The notes under the pieces are model-generated. The model ran no database searches and had not been told where the DNA came from. It saw only the letters and a list, made by a program, of their open reading frames with translations. From Caldilineaceae bacterium (GTDB taxonomy: Bacteria; Chloroflexota; Anaerolineae; Caldilineales; Caldilineaceae): a stretch of 44,616 bases of DNA. Shown one piece after another: positions 10,301 to 18,383 of the stretch. Positions within the stretch are counted from its first letter, which is position 1; every line of letters starts with the position of its first letter. The position numbers and the translations under genes were made by a program. The stretch lies in contig JADLDO010000051.1 in NCBI GenBank assembly GCA_020846635.1, positions 1 through 44,616 on the forward strand. Reading direction: 5' to 3'.

Positions 10301-11638
10301 CGGCTTGACTGGAGCTACCAGGAGAATAACTTCGGCGTCGGGCTGCCGCCTGCGGGGGAGAATGGGGCAAATTGGGATCTGATAGCGCCGCGCCTGACAG
10401 ACCCGCTGCTCCATCCCGACCCCGCAGACATTTCCGCCAGCAACACACATCTGCAAGAGATACTGATGATCCGCAAGAGTTCGTCCCTTTTCCGGCTGGA
10501 GGATGAGGCCGCGGTGATGGCTCGGCTTGTGTTCCATAACACAGGCCCTGACCAGATTCCGGGCCTGATCGTGATGAGCCTGTCGGATGAGGTCGCGGCG
10601 CTGCCTGACCTAGACCCACAAGCCGAACAGATTGTGGTGCTTTTCAACGCATCGGACACGCCCCAAAGCTTTACCCTCGCCGAGATGGTTGGCCGCGACC
10701 TCCATCTACACCCGGTGCAGATGGCGTCGGCTGATCCGGTCGTGCAGGGGGCCACCTTTGACCCGGCGACAGGGGCTTTCACTGTGCCGCCGCGTACGAC
10801 GGCTGTCTTTGTACAGGGCGAACAACAGGCGACACCAGCCATCACGATTGTCCTCGATACACAGCCCAATAGCCGCCAAAACTTCCGCTTCACAGGGGGC
10901 CTGGGCAACTTCCGGCTTGACGATGTTGTCCCGGACGACCGCGACCCCTTCTCACAGACCAAGACCTTTGCGGTCGAGCCTGGCGACTACACCGTGACCG
11001 AACACGTACCCGGCAAGTGGCTGTTGACCGAGATCCGGTGTGATCCAGCCGCGAGCGCGGCTGTCGATCTGGCGAACAATCAGGTGACGATAGCCGTTGC
11101 GGCGGGCAGCCACGTCACCTGCACCTTCGTCAACCAGGGCAAGAGCATCGTGCGCGCGCATAAATATGAAGACCGCAACGGCAATGGGCGCAAGAATGGG
11201 GGCGAGCGCCCATTGGCTGACTGGCGTTTTCTGCTCTATGATGCCCAGGGAACACTGGTTCCGACTGAGAACGACCTGACCAACAAGCAGGGCAAGATGC
11301 GCTATCCGGGCCTGCGCCCCGGCAATTACACAATCTGCGAGGAGTTGAGGGCTGGGTGGTTCAACACCCAGCCCGGCCTAATCGATGCGACCTACCAGCA
11401 GCCCTGCTATCTTTTGACCGTGGGGCCAGGACAGATTGCACAGGTTCACTTCGGCAACGTGGATCGCCCGGTAGCCCGGTCGGCGCAATCCTCTGCTATT
11501 CAGGGGATGCTGATCTTTGATGCGCCTGACGTTGAGGTGGACGAGGCGAATTACGACGCCGTTGACACAGACGAGGCGTGGCTCAACGCGCCGGATACAG
11601 TCGGGGGGCTGTTCATGCCCATGATTCGGGACGAATGA
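4337..11638 (+). CDS. Secreted bifunctional alpha-amylase/pullulanase, two GH13 domains
   Basis: A 2433-residue extracellular starch degrader expected to cut both alpha-1,4 and alpha-1,6 links. Order: signal peptide (1-36, AALA then AST); two starch-associated X25-type modules (about 42-130 and 142-240); GH13 amylase domain (about 259-780) with nucleophile D519 in DGFRIDTVKH, acid E553 in FIFGEVF and D624 in GNHDIGRF; an Ig-like region; three CBM41-like modules (about 953-1060, 1068-1165, 1172-1270), each with a WGLHxW motif; a pullulanase N2-like region; CBM48 (about 1413-1520); and a pullulanase GH13 domain with FNWGYDPYHY, D1760 in DGFRFDL, E1789 in YGEGWNFG and D1923 in EAHDNQ. The last ~270 residues are two prealbumin/SdrD-B-like domains; no sortase motif or membrane anchor follows. 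GGAGG lies 6 nt before the ATG. Confidence 0.95.
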   Translation: MHANRRCFALLHLVTVLALLLSTLGGATLTPPAALAASTSDTVTLAGSLQDELGCAGDWDPACTNTELPLDSGDDIFQQAFDLPAGSFEYKAAINGTWDENYGANATPNGPNIPLTLDAAETVKFYFDPATNWITSNRNHTIAVVAGDFQSEQGCPGDWQPDCLRSWLQDIDDDGIYRFSTTSLPAGSYEAKVAIDESWDENYGAGGVPNGDNIPFTVANTGDAITFSWDSESKILTIQTGALPPVDLAEIAEAPARHPIEDDIFYFVMPDRFANGDTANDEGGLSGDRLATGFDPTDKGFYHGGDLAGLMEKLPYLDEMGITAIWMTPVFKNKPVQGAGADASAGYHGYWITDFTQFDPHFGTNAELVQLIDAAHTLGIKVFFDIITNHTADVIDYEEDQYSYRSKADYPYLDADGQPFDDRDYAGTDTFPPLDREISFPYTPIIPAGEETIKVPDWLNNPIYYHNRGDSSFQGENSLYGDFFGLDDLFTEQPQVVEGMTEIYKDWISDFDIDGFRIDTVKHVNAEFWRAFAPAILAHAQAEGKPDFFIFGEVFSSNEQFLSYYTTDSDMPAVLDFKFQERLRGYVSQTGSAQNLQSFFEDDDYFIDEDSNAYSLPTFIGNHDIGRFGFFLNADNGGGLTDDQKLARSKLANATMYFGRGVPVIYYGDEQGFTGDGGDKDARQDMFPSQVESYNDDDLIGTDATTADDNFDPTHPLYQAFVTYAGIYQAHTALRTGAQIHRYAADGPGIYAFSRIDRDEQVEYVVALNNGAAATANVPTFYANGVQFSLVYAEGGSVADTLTTDANGELAVSVPEMGFVIYQAGQPIPASSEAPAVNFASLASGQEVTLGFDQIDGNQVPQRLEVRADLAADSFAEVTFAVRETGTEEFTVIGVDDNAPYRVFYDASAWPEGTQLDFLAVVNDLHAHYEGAFVEGVTVHYVDTPPPPPGGAGYAVVHYQRSDGNYGDPTSDDFNDFWGLHAWGDGLASNPVTWENPIRFWGEDDYGRFAWIQLQDSSKDVGFIVHRGEVKDGTDADRSFNPATDGPEIWLKQDDPTFYTSQAAAQGYVNIHYHRDDGNYTDWGLHLWGDGISEDVVTEWASPRPPDGSDAYGIFWQVPIEDATLPLNFIIHKGDEKDPGPDQSLIPQETAAVWIQSGNETIYPQLCAATDTAVLHYRRPAGDYGDYNSTNFADFWGLHTWQAAEDPGWTMPRKPDAFDPFGAVFNVPLIDPTQNLAYIFHRGDEKDPGPDQFLDFDTYGCEVWQLQGADPEAPYILPVLSGPRSGADLSKERAHWLNANTIAWDTDIVAGNSYQLHYAPEGGIILENNVLTGGSSIPLEYVQDGLPPELAEKWPYLAAYKLFRLHDEDLPLVPDILKGQIIVSAGTASFVADATGVQIPGVLDDLYTYEGALGVTFDGDTPTIRLWAPTAKLVKLHLFDDTSGDATQMLDMTPGEQGTWGLAGDPSWLGKYYLFEVEVYVPSTGQVEHNLVTDPYSLGLAPNSTRSLIVDLDDPTTQPQGWGTVAKPPLAAPEDIVLYELHVRDFSISDESVPADLRGTFEAFTDPNTLGMQHLIALAQAGLTHIHLLPAFDFATVREIRSQQEEPPIEANPAPDSPQPQEALDSDEDGDGIPARDEDGFNWGYDPYHYTVPEGSYATDPAGVTRIVEFRDMVQALHEVGLRVVMDVVYNHTTAAGQAERSVLDKIVPGYYHRLNLDGEVETSTCCSNTASEHTMFEKLMLDSLSTWASEYDVDGFRFDLMGHHMVSNMEKVQSTLAAIDPSIYIYGEGWNFGEVVDNARGVNATQFNLAGTGIGTFNDRLRDAVRGGGPFDSGADLVTNQGFSNGLWYDPNANNDGSDDEKAKLLLYGDQIRVGLAGNLADYQFIDRNGNLVSGSEVDYNGSPAGYNQDPQEHIVYVEAHDNQTLYDNNAYKLPLNTTPEDRVRAQNMGLDFDLLAQGVPFVHAGSELLRSKSMDRNSYNSGDWFNRLDWSYQENNFGVGLPPAGENGANWDLIAPRLTDPLLHPDPADISASNTHLQEILMIRKSSSLFRLEDEAAVMARLVFHNTGPDQIPGLIVMSLSDEVAALPDLDPQAEQIVVLFNASDTPQSFTLAEMVGRDLHLHPVQMASADPVVQGATFDPATGAFTVPPRTTAVFVQGEQQATPAITIVLDTQPNSRQNFRFTGGLGNFRLDDVVPDDRDPFSQTKTFAVEPGDYTVTEHVPGKWLLTEIRCDPAASAAVDLANNQVTIAVAAGSHVTCTFVNQGKSIVRAHKYEDRNGNGRKNGGERPLADWRFLLYDAQGTLVPTENDLTNKQGKMRYPGLRPGNYTICEELRAGWFNTQPGLIDATYQQPCYLLTVGPGQIAQVHFGNVDRPVARSAQSSAIQGMLIFDAPDVEVDEANYDAVDTDEAWLNAPDTVGGLFMPMIRDE

Positions 11639-11686
11639 TCTTTCGCTTGCGTGGAAGCCTCCACTCTATCTCTATGATGTTGCCAA

Positions 11687-11712
11687 ACGTGCTGGCCTTT
11701 TGGTCAGCACGT
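11687..11712 (+). terminator. Terminator-like hairpin after the amylase-pullulanase
   Basis: ACGTGCTGGCC (11687-11697) pairs over 11 bp with GGTCAGCACGT (11702-11712), one G.U, around a TTTT loop. It sits 49 nt after the stop codon. The tail TCTAGCGC is not U-rich, so termination would be weak; an mRNA-stabilising 3' end is equally possible. Confidence 0.5.
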
Positions 11713-11767
11713 TCTAGCGCGCTCACTGGGCGCATTTTCAAGCTTCACTAGACAGGACGCTATTGGA

Positions 11768-13936
11768 ATGATGCTACCCCCAACGAACACGGCCCCAACG
11801 AACGACTGGTTTGATCGACCTATGCGCTGGGCGCAATTGACGCTGACCGAAACAGACCCGGCCCAGTATGACGTAAACTTTTGGCTGGACTACTTCAAGC
11901 AGGCGCACTGTGACGCCGCTTGTCTGAGCGCGGGTGGCTGCGTCTGCTACTATCCCACGCAAATTCCCTTGCACTACCGCAGCCCGTGGATGGGCGACAG
12001 CGATCCCTTTGGCGAACTCTATGAGGGCTGCCGCAAGTTGGGCATGAATGTCATTGCGCGCACCGATCCGCACGCTGTACATCAGGACGTGTACGATGCC
12101 CATCCCGATTGGATCATGGTGGGAGCCGATGGTCAGCCGGTGCGCCATTGGGCCGATCCAGAGTTGTGGGTGACGTGCGCGCTGGGGCCTTACAACTTCG
12201 ACTATATGACCGAAATCCACCGCGAGATCATGCATATGTACCCGGTGGACGGTATCTTTTCCAATCGTTGGTCGGGACATGGCCTCTGTTACTGTGAGCA
12301 TTGCCAGCGCAATTTCAGGGAAGCAACCGGCTACGAACTGCCCCGTTCAGGCAATGCCCCTGTGCGCTTCCAACTGCCGCGCGGACAAGAGGCAGAGGGC
12401 AGTGGCGATGACGCCGCGGTCAAGGCGTATATCGGCTGGTGGCAAGATCGTCTCTTTGAACTGTGGGACGTATGGGATGGCGCGATCCGCGCCATTCAGC
12501 CCCATGCGCGCTTTATTGCCAATTCGGGTGGCGCACATGGCATGCTCGATATGAAGCGTATCGGCGAAAAGGCAGAGATCCTCTTTGCCGACCGGCAGGC
12601 GCGGCATGGTCTGCAACCCAGTTGGGCGAACGGTAAGAATGGCAAAGAGTACCGCTCAACCCTGGGGAGCAAGCCCATTGGCGGCATCTTTAGCATAGGT
12701 GTCGAAGAACGTTATCGCTGGAAGGACTCGATTCAGAACCCCGCTGAGTTCCGCCTCTTTGTCGCGGATGGCGTTGCCAATGGGCTGCGTCCCTGGTTTA
12801 CAAAGTTCGGCGGCATGATCTATGACCCGCGCTGGCTCAAGCCGGTCGCCGGTATGTACACGATGTACGCACAGTGGGAGCCATATCTACGCAACGAAGC
12901 GCCCATTGCACGCGTGGCCCTTGTCTATTCACAGCAGACCTGGAACTACTATGGGGGTGAGAAGGCCGCCGAAAAGGTGGGAGATCACTCCGAGGGCTTT
13001 TATCATGCGCTGATCGAGGCGCGCATCCCTTTCGAGATGGTGCATGATGGCCTGTTGGATGAAGAACACACACGCCCCTTTAAGACCTTGATCCTCCCCA
13101 ACATTGCGGCACTGTCTGACCAGCAGTGCCAACAACTGCGTGAATTTGTGCAGCGCGGAGGCAGCATCGTCGCCACGCATGAGACTTCGTTGTATGACGA
13201 GATGGGTGTGCGCCGCGACGATTTCGGCCTGGCGGATCTCTTTGGCGTGCGCTGTGCAGGTGACGTCGAAGGGCCGGTGAAGAATTCCTATCTAGCCATC
13301 GAGCGTGACCCAACGACGCGCGTCTTTCATCCATTGGTGGCTGGGCTGGAAGATGCCGGGCGCATCATCAACGGCGTCCACCGCGTCCTGGTGGAGACAA
13401 CCACGCCCCTGCCCTATGCCCCACTGACGCTGATCCCCTCCTATCCTGATTTGCCGATGGAGATGGTCTGGCCGCGCGTCAACCAGACCGATATTCCCCA
13501 GGTCTATATGCGTCAATTCGGTGAAGGACGTGTGGTTTACTTTCCGTGGGATGTTGACCGCACCTTCTGGGAAGTGCTGTGCGTGGATCATGGCAAGCTG
13601 CTCACCAACGCGGTCGATTGGGCGACCAACGAAGAACGCCCCGTGACCGTGACCGGCCCCGGCATGCTCGACGTAACGGTGTGGCAGCAGAAGAAATCGA
13701 TGACCGTACACCTGGTCAATTTGACCAACCCCATGATGATGAAAGGCCCCCTTCGCGAGTTGATCCCGGTGGGCGAGCAGGTCGTGCGCCTGCTGATGCC
13801 GCCCGAAAAGCAGGTGGCGCGCGTGCATCTGCTGCGTGCGGGCATCAGCCCTGATGTACGCGTGGAGTCGGGCGCGATCACGGTGCGCGTCCCGTCGGTG
13901 CTGGAACATGAGGTGGTCGCGGTCGATTTCGGGTAG
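11768..13936 (+). CDS. Putative glycoside hydrolase with beta-galactosidase-type trimerisation domain
   Basis: A 722-residue protein without a signal peptide. The N-terminal ~350 residues look like a TIM-barrel hydrolase of the 'hypothetical glycosyl hydrolase 6' (GHL6) type: a DYFKQAHCDAACLSAGG start, IARTDPHA, YNFDYMTEIHREIMHMYPVDG and a CYCEHCQRNF Cys cluster near residue 174. Residues ~385-590 resemble the GH42 M domain, a glutaminase-like trimerisation fold (RVALVYSQQT, FKTLILPNIAALSDQQCQQL, FVQRGGSIVATHET). A beta-sandwich end follows. Substrate is unknown; galactosides or fucosides are possible. AGGA (11754-11757) precedes the first of two ATGs. The adjoining starch enzyme suggests a carbohydrate-use context, though this product looks cytoplasmic and would act on imported oligosaccharides. 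Confidence 0.75.
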   Translation: MMLPPTNTAPTNDWFDRPMRWAQLTLTETDPAQYDVNFWLDYFKQAHCDAACLSAGGCVCYYPTQIPLHYRSPWMGDSDPFGELYEGCRKLGMNVIARTDPHAVHQDVYDAHPDWIMVGADGQPVRHWADPELWVTCALGPYNFDYMTEIHREIMHMYPVDGIFSNRWSGHGLCYCEHCQRNFREATGYELPRSGNAPVRFQLPRGQEAEGSGDDAAVKAYIGWWQDRLFELWDVWDGAIRAIQPHARFIANSGGAHGMLDMKRIGEKAEILFADRQARHGLQPSWANGKNGKEYRSTLGSKPIGGIFSIGVEERYRWKDSIQNPAEFRLFVADGVANGLRPWFTKFGGMIYDPRWLKPVAGMYTMYAQWEPYLRNEAPIARVALVYSQQTWNYYGGEKAAEKVGDHSEGFYHALIEARIPFEMVHDGLLDEEHTRPFKTLILPNIAALSDQQCQQLREFVQRGGSIVATHETSLYDEMGVRRDDFGLADLFGVRCAGDVEGPVKNSYLAIERDPTTRVFHPLVAGLEDAGRIINGVHRVLVETTTPLPYAPLTLIPSYPDLPMEMVWPRVNQTDIPQVYMRQFGEGRVVYFPWDVDRTFWEVLCVDHGKLLTNAVDWATNEERPVTVTGPGMLDVTVWQQKKSMTVHLVNLTNPMMMKGPLRELIPVGEQVVRLLMPPEKQVARVHLLRAGISPDVRVESGAITVRVPSVLEHEVVAVDFG

Positions 13937-13949
13937 AACGCTGTTTTGG

Positions 13950-15281
13950 TTATGCCCCAAAAGGCAGAGGCAGATCGCGCCGGGTCAAGTCACTGACGGT
14001 TTCGCGACGTTGGACGAGGTGAGCCACACCGTCGCGCAGCCAGACCACCGCGGGTTTGCGCGCGCCGTTGTAGTTGCTGCCCATGTTGATATGATAGGCT
14101 CCGCTGGCGGGGACTGCCAGCAGTTCACCCGCGGCGATTTCGGGCAGCGGCAGATCTTCGATGAGCACATCGCCACTCTCGCAGTAAGGGCCTGCCAGCC
14201 ACGCCGGGCCGAGGATGGCGCGGTCGGGGTCTGTCACCGGCAGGGCAGAATAGCGCGCGCCATAGAGCGCCGGGCGCGGGTTGTCCGCCATGCCCCCGTC
14301 GATCAGCAGCCAGCGACGGCTGGGGGTCTCTTTGATTGCGCCGACGCGATAGAGCGCCACGCCGGCCCGCGCCACCAGGCTGCGTCCTGGTTCCACTTGC
14401 AGCCGGGGCAGCGGCAGGCCGCGCTGGTGGCAGCCTTCGATCATGCGTTTGGCGATAAAGGCGATGTATTCATCCACAGCAGGTTGGGGCAATTCATCTT
14501 CGTGATAGGCCACGCCCCAGCCACCCCCAGGAGAGATCGTCGTGGGCAGCCAGCCGTGTTGCTGGTACAGCGTTTGCACCAGTTCCAGCACAGTGTCAAT
14601 GCCTGGGCCAATCGGCGTGGGGTCAAAGAATTGTGAACCTTGATGGAAATGGAAGCCTGTTACGGGCAAGCCCTGTGCCTGGGCCATTGCCACCGCGGAG
14701 ATGGCTTCTTCGGTGCTGAAGCCAAATTTAGAATCGTGCTGCCCTGTTTGGCGGTAGGCGTGGGTTTCTACCGCCACCCCAGGACGCACGCGCAACCACA
14801 ACTCCGGCAGGGTACGCCCTTGTGTGGCGATCTGTGCCAGGCGTGCGAGTTCGGTGGGGTTGTCCACCACAATCACCCCGGCTTGCGCCACCGCTGCGGC
14901 CAAATCCTCATCGCTCTTATTGACGCCATGCACCAGAATTTGATGGCTCGCCAGATCAGCAGTGGCGGCAATGTGCAACTCGCCCGCGCCCGTACAGTCG
15001 AGCAGAAAGCCCTGACGCTGTACCCATTGTGCCGCCGCGGTGAGCATCAGCGCCTTGCCCGCAAAGGTGACACCTGTTTCGCTGGGATAGTGGCGCGCCA
15101 ATGCCTCGCGATAGCTTGTGGCGGCAGCGTCCATTGTCGCCTGGTCATAGAGATAGAGCGGCGTGCCAAACTGTTGTGCCAACGCAGCCAGGTCACAGCC
15201 GCCGATGGTCAAGGTCGGTCCGGCAGGTGTGGCGGCGAGTTCGGTTGTAAGCGGAAAGAGGGGGAGGCGAGTCGCCAACAT
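13950..15281 (-). CDS. lysA: Diaminopimelate decarboxylase
   Basis: PLP enzyme converting meso-diaminopimelate to lysine and CO2, last step of lysine synthesis. Fold type III features are visible: PLP lysine K76 in VTFAGKALML (family usually YAxKAN), the barrel motif GFHFHQGSQ, SPGGGWGV, EPGRSLVA, the GPYCESGD signature in which the Cys and Asp complete the other subunit's site, and GAYHINMGSNYN at the C terminus. Length 443 is normal. TTG 15287 would extend it by two residues, but AAGGA lies 6 nt before ATG 15281, so ATG is chosen. The ribosome site overlaps the stop of the upstream exporter gene, indicating a two- or three-gene operon. The FAGKA and HQGSQ variants are mild departures; an arginine-decarboxylase-like activity is a less likely alternative. 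Confidence 0.92.
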   Translation of the reverse strand: MLATRLPLFPLTTELAATPAGPTLTIGGCDLAALAQQFGTPLYLYDQATMDAAATSYREALARHYPSETGVTFAGKALMLTAAAQWVQRQGFLLDCTGAGELHIAATADLASHQILVHGVNKSDEDLAAAVAQAGVIVVDNPTELARLAQIATQGRTLPELWLRVRPGVAVETHAYRQTGQHDSKFGFSTEEAISAVAMAQAQGLPVTGFHFHQGSQFFDPTPIGPGIDTVLELVQTLYQQHGWLPTTISPGGGWGVAYHEDELPQPAVDEYIAFIAKRMIEGCHQRGLPLPRLQVEPGRSLVARAGVALYRVGAIKETPSRRWLLIDGGMADNPRPALYGARYSALPVTDPDRAILGPAWLAGPYCESGDVLIEDLPLPEIAAGELLAVPASGAYHINMGSNYNGARKPAVVWLRDGVAHLVQRRETVSDLTRRDLPLPFGA

Positions 15282-15295
15282 GTGCAATCCTTCGG

Positions 15296-16171
15296 CTAGA
15301 GAATGACGAACACGATACCCAGCAGTGTAATCGCTACCCCGACGAGGCTGGTGGGGGTAGGAAATTCGCCCAGAAAGAGCATGCCCAGGAGGATACCCCC
15401 TGTCACCTCTTGGGTGGCAATGAGGTTAACGGCTGTGGCGCGTGTGCGTCGCAGCGCGGCGTTATAGAGTGTGTGCCCCAGCGCCAGTGGCAAGAGCCCC
15501 AGGGCCAACACCGAGGTAATGGCTGTGGCTGTATAGCCATTGGAGCTAAAATTGAGCAGCGCCAATGGCAGCAGCCACAACCCAGCCAGCGCATAGACGC
15601 TGCCCGCATAGGCAAAGAGACCATAGTGACGGCGTTGGCTGCGCCCTGCAATGCTGTAGAGGCCAAAGCAGATGGCGCTGCCCCATGCCAGCCCGTCGCC
15701 TAGCGCCATGCGCGGGGTAAAGGCCGGCTCAAAGCCTGCCAAGATCGCCACGCCTGCCACGGCGACCAGCGTTCCCAGCCATCTGCGCGGGGCCATGCCT
15801 TCGCCCAAGAACCAGGCTGAAAAGAGCGCCACGAAGATCGGCGCGGTATAGGTGATGGCAAGGCTGTGCGCGATGGTGGTGTAGTTGAGCGAGGCAATAT
15901 AGCAGCCAAAGTGCAGCGCGGCCACCAGGCCATAGCCCAAAAAACGCAGCCACGCGCGTCCGCGGGGCAGCGGTTCGTGGCGCAGTAGCGCGATTGCCAG
16001 CACCGCCAGCCCCGCCGTGAGCATGCGCCCGGCGCTGATCTCAAAGGCCGTGAGGCTTTGTGCTGCCCAGCGCGTCAGAATCGGGCTGGTGCTGAAAAAC
16101 AGAACCGCCAGCGCGACCAAATAGAGCCCGCGTGATTCTGATAGGGGCCGAGGATCGGGCTGTAGGCTCAC
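15296..16171 (-). CDS. EamA/DMT-family exporter
   Basis: Integral membrane protein of the drug/metabolite transporter superfamily: ten predicted helices as two five-helix EamA repeats (about residues 13-150 and 160-290), with typical segments FFSTSPILTRWAA near the start, APIFVALFSAWFLGE closing repeat one and QEVTGGILLGMLFLGE in repeat two. It probably exports a small metabolite; direct coupling to lysA suggests an amino acid or related compound, by inference only. Start: GTG 16171, 10 nt after the stop of the upstream small gene, gives 291 residues; TTG 16219 would add 16 residues overlapping that gene. No strong ribosome site at either. Its stop at 15296 overlaps the lysA ribosome site. 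Confidence 0.85.
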   Translation of the reverse strand: MSLQPDPRPLSESRGLYLVALAVLFFSTSPILTRWAAQSLTAFEISAGRMLTAGLAVLAIALLRHEPLPRGRAWLRFLGYGLVAALHFGCYIASLNYTTIAHSLAITYTAPIFVALFSAWFLGEGMAPRRWLGTLVAVAGVAILAGFEPAFTPRMALGDGLAWGSAICFGLYSIAGRSQRRHYGLFAYAGSVYALAGLWLLPLALLNFSSNGYTATAITSVLALGLLPLALGHTLYNAALRRTRATAVNLIATQEVTGGILLGMLFLGEFPTPTSLVGVAITLLGIVFVIL

Positions 16172-16181
16172 CGAGCGCGGG

Positions 16182-16307
16182 CTAGAAGCCGATGTTGGAT
16201 GGGGTAATCGCCACGGCAATCAGCCCCACAACCATGCTGAGGATGAGCAGCAGGCTCAGGATATAGAAGGCTTTTTCGCTGCGGGTATATCGTCGCTTAG
16301 GACTCAT
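16182..16307 (-). CDS. Small single-span membrane protein
   Basis: A 41-residue ORF read from ATG 16307: a basic N terminus (MSPKRRYTRSEKAF) followed by one strong hydrophobic helix (ILSLLLILSMVVGLIAVAI) and a short polar end. It lies directly upstream of and in line with the EamA gene, whose start is within or just after it, so it is probably co-transcribed and could be a partner subunit or a leader peptide. It is too short for routine gene calling. No family recognised; N-in topology follows from the positive N terminus. Confidence 0.55.
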   Translation of the reverse strand: MSPKRRYTRSEKAFYILSLLLILSMVVGLIAVAITPSNIGF

Positions 16308-16479
16308 AGTTTAGCTCTTGAATTTACCGACTTTTACTGAATCTTACCGATTGCTATCAATTTGACTGTACGCGTTGACTGTACGCAGCCATTCCTAGCG
16401 TTCATGCTAGGATATGATGCCACGGTGCTGAAAATGCATCAAATAATTATACCACAGGCGATTTGCGGATCGGGCAGCG

Positions 16480-16920
16480 GTGGATGATACACTTGTCTTT
16501 ATGATGACACAGGGGCAGGGGCGACGGCAAGTGATGAGCTTGGCAACTCTGGCAGCAGGAGCAGGGATCCTGCTGCTGCTCTATGTCCTATGGACTGTGC
16601 CGCCATGGCTGCCCGACGGGCAGATCAACAACCTCGCTGTGATTCTTGTTTTCCTCGGCTTGCTCTCCCTTGTTTTTGGGATAGGCTCGTTGGTGGCACT
16701 GGCGCTGCACAGGCGTTGGCCCGCGCTGGCAGGTGTGCGCGACCGGCGGCGGCGTGCCGATCCGTGGGTGGCAGCGCGACAGGGAACCCTCTTGGCGTTG
16801 GCTGTTGGAGTCATGCTGCTTCTTACACGGCTGCGAATGATGGATATTGCCTTTGCCCTGGTGACATTGGTCTTGGCTGGACTGATTGAAGGTTTCTTTC
16901 AGAACCGGCGTCCGCGCTAG
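16480..16920 (+). CDS. Hypothetical membrane protein with four helices
   Basis: 146 residues from GTG 16480, or 139 from ATG 16501; neither start has a clear ribosome site. Four hydrophobic segments (roughly residues 19-40, 51-75, 98-113, 117-138) are separated by an Arg-rich cytoplasmic loop (RRWPALAGVRDRRRRADPW), and the protein ends in a basic NRRPR tail. No family is recognised. It is 61 nt upstream of mazG on the same strand, so the two may share a transcript. The position of charges predicts both termini inside. Confidence 0.65.
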   Translation: MDDTLVFMMTQGQGRRQVMSLATLAAGAGILLLLYVLWTVPPWLPDGQINNLAVILVFLGLLSLVFGIGSLVALALHRRWPALAGVRDRRRRADPWVAARQGTLLALAVGVMLLLTRLRMMDIAFALVTLVLAGLIEGFFQNRRPR

Positions 16921-16981
16921 CGGTCACTTGATTACGATTTTGAGCAAGTCGGACGAGAAACCAGGATGAAAGTGAGTCTTT

Positions 16982-18379
16982 ATGAATAGCATCACGCAAT
17001 CCCCATTGCCTAATCTCGACCAATCTGTGTCTGCGCCCCTTCGTATTGTCGGGTTGGGGCCGGGTGCGTTGGCTGATTTGACGCTGGCGGCATGGCAGGC
17101 ACTTTCTACCGCGCCGCGCATCCTGGCGCGCACTCGCCGTCACCCCGCCCTAGAAGAGCTAGGCGAGCGCATCCCCATCCAGATATGCGACGATCTGTAT
17201 GAGCAGCACTCGGACTTTGCTGCGGTCTATGAGGCGATTACCGAGCGCGTGCTGACGTTGGCGCGGGAGCCGGGTGGGGTCGTCTATGCTGTGCCCGGTC
17301 ATCCGTGGGTGGGCGAGGCAACCACGCGCCTGATCCTGGAGCAGGCCGCCGCAGCCGGTATCACAGTCCAGGTGATTGGCGGGCTTAGTTTTGTGGAGCC
17401 TGTCTATGCTGCGGTCGGGGTGGATATGATGGATGGGGGACAGGTGGTGGATGCGATGCTGTTGGCGCAGCAGCACCACCCCCAGGTGGAAGCCGGACTG
17501 CCTTTGGTTGTGGGGCAGCTTTACTCCGCCCAGGTTGCCTCTGATGTCAAACTTACGCTGATGAACGCCTATCCCGACGAACATCCCGTGACGCTGGTGC
17601 AGGCGGCAGGCACGGCGCACCAGGTGATCCAGACGCGCCCCCTCCTCGAATTGGATCATGGTGACGACTTCGACCATCTCACTTCGCTCTATGTGCCGCC
17701 CTTGCGCTATGGCAGTTTTACCGATTTGCAGGAGATCGTCGCGCTCCTGCGCGCCCCGGATGGCTGTCCGTGGGATCAGGAACAGACGTTGGAGAGTCTC
17801 TGTAAGGATCTTTTGGGTGAGGTGGCGGAGGTGCTGGAGGCAATCGACATGGAAGCGGGCGGGCAGGACAACAGTCCGCACATCGCCGAGGAATTGGGCG
17901 ATCTCTATTCGGTGGCGACGATGATGGTGCAAATTGCCACTGAAGAAGGGCGCTTTAAGATGGCCGATTCAATACACGAGATTGTGACCAAGTTGATCCG
18001 CCGCCATCCCCATATTTTTGGCGACACGGTGGTATCAAGCGTTGATCAGTTGGTGCAGAATTGGGATGCAATTAAAGCCGCCGAGAAGGCCGCGAAGGGT
18101 CAAACGCAGGTCAGCCCGCTCGATGGTGTGCCTGCCCACCTGCCCGCGCTGGAAAAGGCGCGCAAGTTGCAGACCAAAGCCGCCAAAGCCGGTCTGTTGG
18201 ATCGAGACGTACTGGTGCAAGCGCGGCCTGCGCTCAATCAACTGCTGGGCGATGCACCCGCAGCAGAGGTGCTGGGTGAACTGCTCTGGCAACTGGTAGC
18301 TCTGGCGCATCAGCACGACCTCAACGCCGAAGATGCCCTGCGCGCCTATGCGGTGGCCTTCCGGCAGCGGTATGGGTGA
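16982..18379 (+). CDS. mazG: MazG nucleoside triphosphate pyrophosphohydrolase fused to a tetrapyrrole methylase-like domain
   Basis: House-cleaning enzyme hydrolysing (d)NTPs, probably damaged ones, to monophosphates plus pyrophosphate. Residues ~20-230 form a tetrapyrrole (SAM-dependent) methylase-like domain (GLGPGALADLTLAAWQAL, YAVPGHPWVGEATT), as in YabN of Bacillus. Residues ~240-365 are a full MazG domain: LLRAPDGCPWDQEQTLESL, metal-binding glutamates in LLGEVAEVLEAI and AEELGDLYS, then the KLIRRHPHIFGD signature near 335. A C-terminal helical repeat of the domain follows (about 370-465). Length 465 is normal for the fused form. The methylase half may be non-catalytic, as suspected for other family members. 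Single gene or downstream of the small membrane gene. Confidence 0.93.
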   Translation: MNSITQSPLPNLDQSVSAPLRIVGLGPGALADLTLAAWQALSTAPRILARTRRHPALEELGERIPIQICDDLYEQHSDFAAVYEAITERVLTLAREPGGVVYAVPGHPWVGEATTRLILEQAAAAGITVQVIGGLSFVEPVYAAVGVDMMDGGQVVDAMLLAQQHHPQVEAGLPLVVGQLYSAQVASDVKLTLMNAYPDEHPVTLVQAAGTAHQVIQTRPLLELDHGDDFDHLTSLYVPPLRYGSFTDLQEIVALLRAPDGCPWDQEQTLESLCKDLLGEVAEVLEAIDMEAGGQDNSPHIAEELGDLYSVATMMVQIATEEGRFKMADSIHEIVTKLIRRHPHIFGDTVVSSVDQLVQNWDAIKAAEKAAKGQTQVSPLDGVPAHLPALEKARKLQTKAAKAGLLDRDVLVQARPALNQLLGDAPAAEVLGELLWQLVALAHQHDLNAEDALRAYAVAFRQRYG

Positions 18380-18383
18380 GAAA

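Noticed and set aside
13836..14636. Plus-strand 266-codon ORF antisense to lysA
   Set aside because: No recognisable protein; it is the complement of a well-supported lysA gene.
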